Source: Deltaproteobacteria bacterium (lineage in GTDB: Bacteria > Myxococcota > XYA12-FULL-58-9 > JAUUZB01). From it: a DNA stretch of 6,327 bases. The notes beneath the pieces are model-generated. The model did no database searches, had not been told where the DNA came from, and saw nothing but the letters and a program-made list of their open reading frames with translations. The stretch lies in NCBI GenBank assembly GCA_030590185.1, contig JAUUZB010000266.1:1-6327 (forward strand). Reading direction: 5' to 3'. Shown in pieces: positions 5,898 through 6,327 of this stretch. The position numbers and the translations under genes are program-made. Each line of letters opens with the position of its first letter. Within the stretch, counting starts at the first letter, position 1.

Positions 5898-6327
5898 TCA
5901 AAGATACCGACCGATATCGTCGATCAGGCGCTGGAGCGCCGCCGGGTCGGAATACTCGGCGGTCAGGCGCACGTCCTTGCGCTTGCCGGCCGGGAAGGTC
6001 TCGATCACGTCAGTATTCTTGAGCCAACCCAGGGCCGATTTGACCAGGGCGTTGTTGGCCGCCTCGGGCCGGCGGATCTCACCCTCGAGGAAGGCCCGTC
6101 GGCAGCGATCCAGGGCCCGCAGGCGCAGCTCCCGCTCCCACAACGGGAATCCGTGCAGGTCAGCCAGGGTGCGGGTGGTGACCCAATAGGCCTCGACGAA
6201 GCTGTCGAGCAGGGAGGCGAGGACCTCGAGGGCGGGGCGATCACGCACTGCGATCCGGCCGTCCTCGTGGGCGTCGACCAGACCACGCACCGCCAGGGTG
6301 GTGAGGGTCTCGGTGAAGTGATCACCG
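5898..6327 (-). CDS. C-terminal part of a PlsB-like acyltransferase (tentative), cut by the window edge
   Basis: A reading frame on the minus strand stays open to the right edge and ends at the TGA at 5898-5900. About 142 residues are visible, so the start lies outside the window. The GTG at 6290 is only an internal Val, because the codons before it read on as DHFTETLTTLAV without a stop. The fragment is helical: a short 'A-V-R-G-L-V ... DGRIAV' hairpin, then 'LASLLDSFVEAYWVTTRTL' (about residues 36-54), a charged helix with ALDRCRRAFLEGEI, and a final 'LVKSALGWLKNTDVI ... DVRLTAEY ... LIDDIGRYL'. The arrangement resembles the C-terminal region of bacterial PlsB-type glycerol-3-phosphate acyltransferases, where an 'EAYWV'-like helix follows a small winged segment. 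The catalytic HX4D domain would be upstream and is not visible, so the assignment is only moderate. It faces the helical-protein gene tail to tail. Confidence 0.7.
   Translation of the reverse strand, partial: GDHFTETLTTLAVRGLVDAHEDGRIAVRDRPALEVLASLLDSFVEAYWVTTRTLADLHGFPLWERELRLRALDRCRRAFLEGEIRRPEAANNALVKSALGWLKNTDVIETFPAGKRKDVRLTAEYSDPAALQRLIDDIGRYL

Noticed and set aside
5626..6189. 187-residue plus-strand frame across the convergent gap
   Set aside because: It is Arg/Ser-rich, spans the ends of two better-supported genes, and has no ribosome site.

Overview
The window is GC-rich and densely coding, with strong G/C preference at third codon positions in the real genes. It has no RNA genes, mobile elements or CRISPR. 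A Cys-rich lipoprotein with an acidic Thr/Asp tract and several unrecognised long proteins would fit a high-GC deltaproteobacterial or myxobacterial-type Gram-negative chromosome. That placement is an inference from style, not from a marker gene.

Layout, left to right. Positions 1-140 are a leader with a possible hairpin from upstream. A small SRPBCC-fold lipid/ligand-binding protein (141-617) is followed closely by a 464-residue protein (about 662-2056). This second protein has four and a third exact-length 29-residue GAxAFG-type repeats, a helical middle, and a C-terminal half that looks like a tubby/scramblase-type barrel. The 226-base gap that follows carries a perfect 9-bp inverted repeat. 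Next comes an organophosphate:phosphate antiporter-type MFS transporter (2283-3752) with two extra N-terminal membrane segments. Then come a small Cys-rich lipoprotein (3826-4191) and a 493-residue mostly helical protein of unknown family with one short hydrophobic stretch and a long C-terminal coiled coil (4368-5849). On the opposite strand, running in from the right edge, is the C-terminal end of a protein (5898 to the edge). It may be a PlsB-like glycerol-3-phosphate acyltransferase. A GC-rich hairpin sits in the 48-base convergent gap.

Five plus-strand genes lie in the same direction, but the gaps of 226, 73 and 176 bases suggest several transcription units. Only the SRPBCC/repeat-protein pair looks like a tight operon. 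A tentative common thread is lipid handling: an SRPBCC lipid-pocket fold, a scramblase-like domain, a transporter family that includes the glycerol-3-phosphate carrier, and a possible glycerol-3-phosphate acyltransferase. The most unusual gene is the repeat/scramblase-like protein. Its start codon is also problematic, because the only well-spaced ribosome site and ATG lie one base out of frame.
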